DNA of 38,879 nucleotides, from assembly GCF_000330505.1 (NCBI RefSeq), contig NW_004443789.1, forward strand, positions 20,147 through 59,025. The letters are read 5' to 3'. Shown here one piece after another: positions 38,609 to 38,879 of the stretch. A model generated the notes under the pieces. It was not told where the DNA came from, did no database searches, and worked only from the letters and a program-made list of their open reading frames with translations. This stretch comes from Entamoeba invadens IP1 (lineage: Eukaryota; Evosea; Mastigamoebida; Endamoebidae). Within the stretch, counting starts at the first letter, position 1; the number at the start of each line of letters is the position of its first letter. A program made the translations under genes and the position numbers.

Positions 38609-38879
38609 ATTGATTTTTTATTTCTATTTAAAGTATAGCATAAAAAAATCACTTTGACATAGAAAATAAAAAGGTGGAAAAACGTTTTAGAAAAAACCGC
38701 TTTTGATAATTATAAATAAAAAAATAAAATGTTTTTTAAATGTTTTCTAAATGTTATTTGATTTTTTTTATAAAAACCAAAAAAAACATCATTTTCATTT
38801 TGCTTGAGTAATTTTTGAAATGTTTAAAAAAGTCAATTAATATTTATAATATGGTGAATAGCTGAGTTATTACACACTG
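38609..38879. other. AT-rich sequence to the window end
   Basis: No gene seen; long A and T runs. Confidence 0.5.

Overview
The window looks like nuclear DNA of an Entamoeba species, and the gene set suggests a reptile-type species such as E. invadens; that species call is an inference. The grounds are very AT-rich intergenic DNA, short intron-poor genes, a transmembrane kinase with CxxC-rich ectodomain, several BspA-like leucine-rich-repeat proteins with a common N-terminal domain, a Ras-like GTPase with a CAAX box, a secreted RNase T2 relative, and many DNA transposons (hAT, Mutator-like, TA-targeting MITEs).

Layout. 1-3480: decayed hAT-like transposase, split by an 882-bp TA-flanked inverted-repeat element (2018-2899). 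3592-6991 (minus): broken, truncated midasin (MDN1/REA1) homologue, carrying a 24-bp inverted duplication. 7562-13438 (plus): large receptor-like transmembrane kinase. 13578-16456 (minus): SBDS homologue with one frameshift, a small zinc-binding tail-anchored protein, and a frameshifted Lung7TM/GOST-type seven-helix fragment. 16457-17458 (plus): secreted Pro-rich surface protein whose C-terminal anchor is cut off by one stop codon. 17805-18245: GC-rich fold-back element with 9/10-bp target duplications. 18290-26204: two Entamoeba-type hypothetical genes, two BspA-like genes, a small secreted cysteine-containing protein, and an intron-containing tRNA-Ile(UAU). 26442-31364 (minus): RNase T2-like protein with a Gln-rich N-terminus and altered active site, an extreme cysteine-rich protein, and a Ras-like GTPase lacking most canonical catalytic residues. 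28161-28438: 278-bp MITE. 31578-37196: four transposons nested in one another around a Mutator-like transposase pseudogene. 37415-38608: third BspA-like gene, broken by an in-frame TGA.

The most unusual signals are (i) the nested transposon stack, in which removing the inner 1-kb element with one TA rejoins the host transposase frame; (ii) two diverged MITEs of one family (28161-28438 and 31578-37196) in which each copy carries its own version of a repeated subterminal motif (TTTGTGGGTTT versus TTTGTCGTAAA) at corresponding sites, as expected if the sites co-evolved with a transposase; (iii) the Ras relative altered at positions equivalent to 12, 13, 35, 59 and 61; (iv) the 70-cysteine protein with no signal peptide.

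Several genes are interrupted by single-base shifts or single stop codons. From one sequence I cannot separate true pseudogenization from assembly error, so these are flagged rather than taken as proven. No operon-like organisation is expected; each gene probably has its own short promoter.
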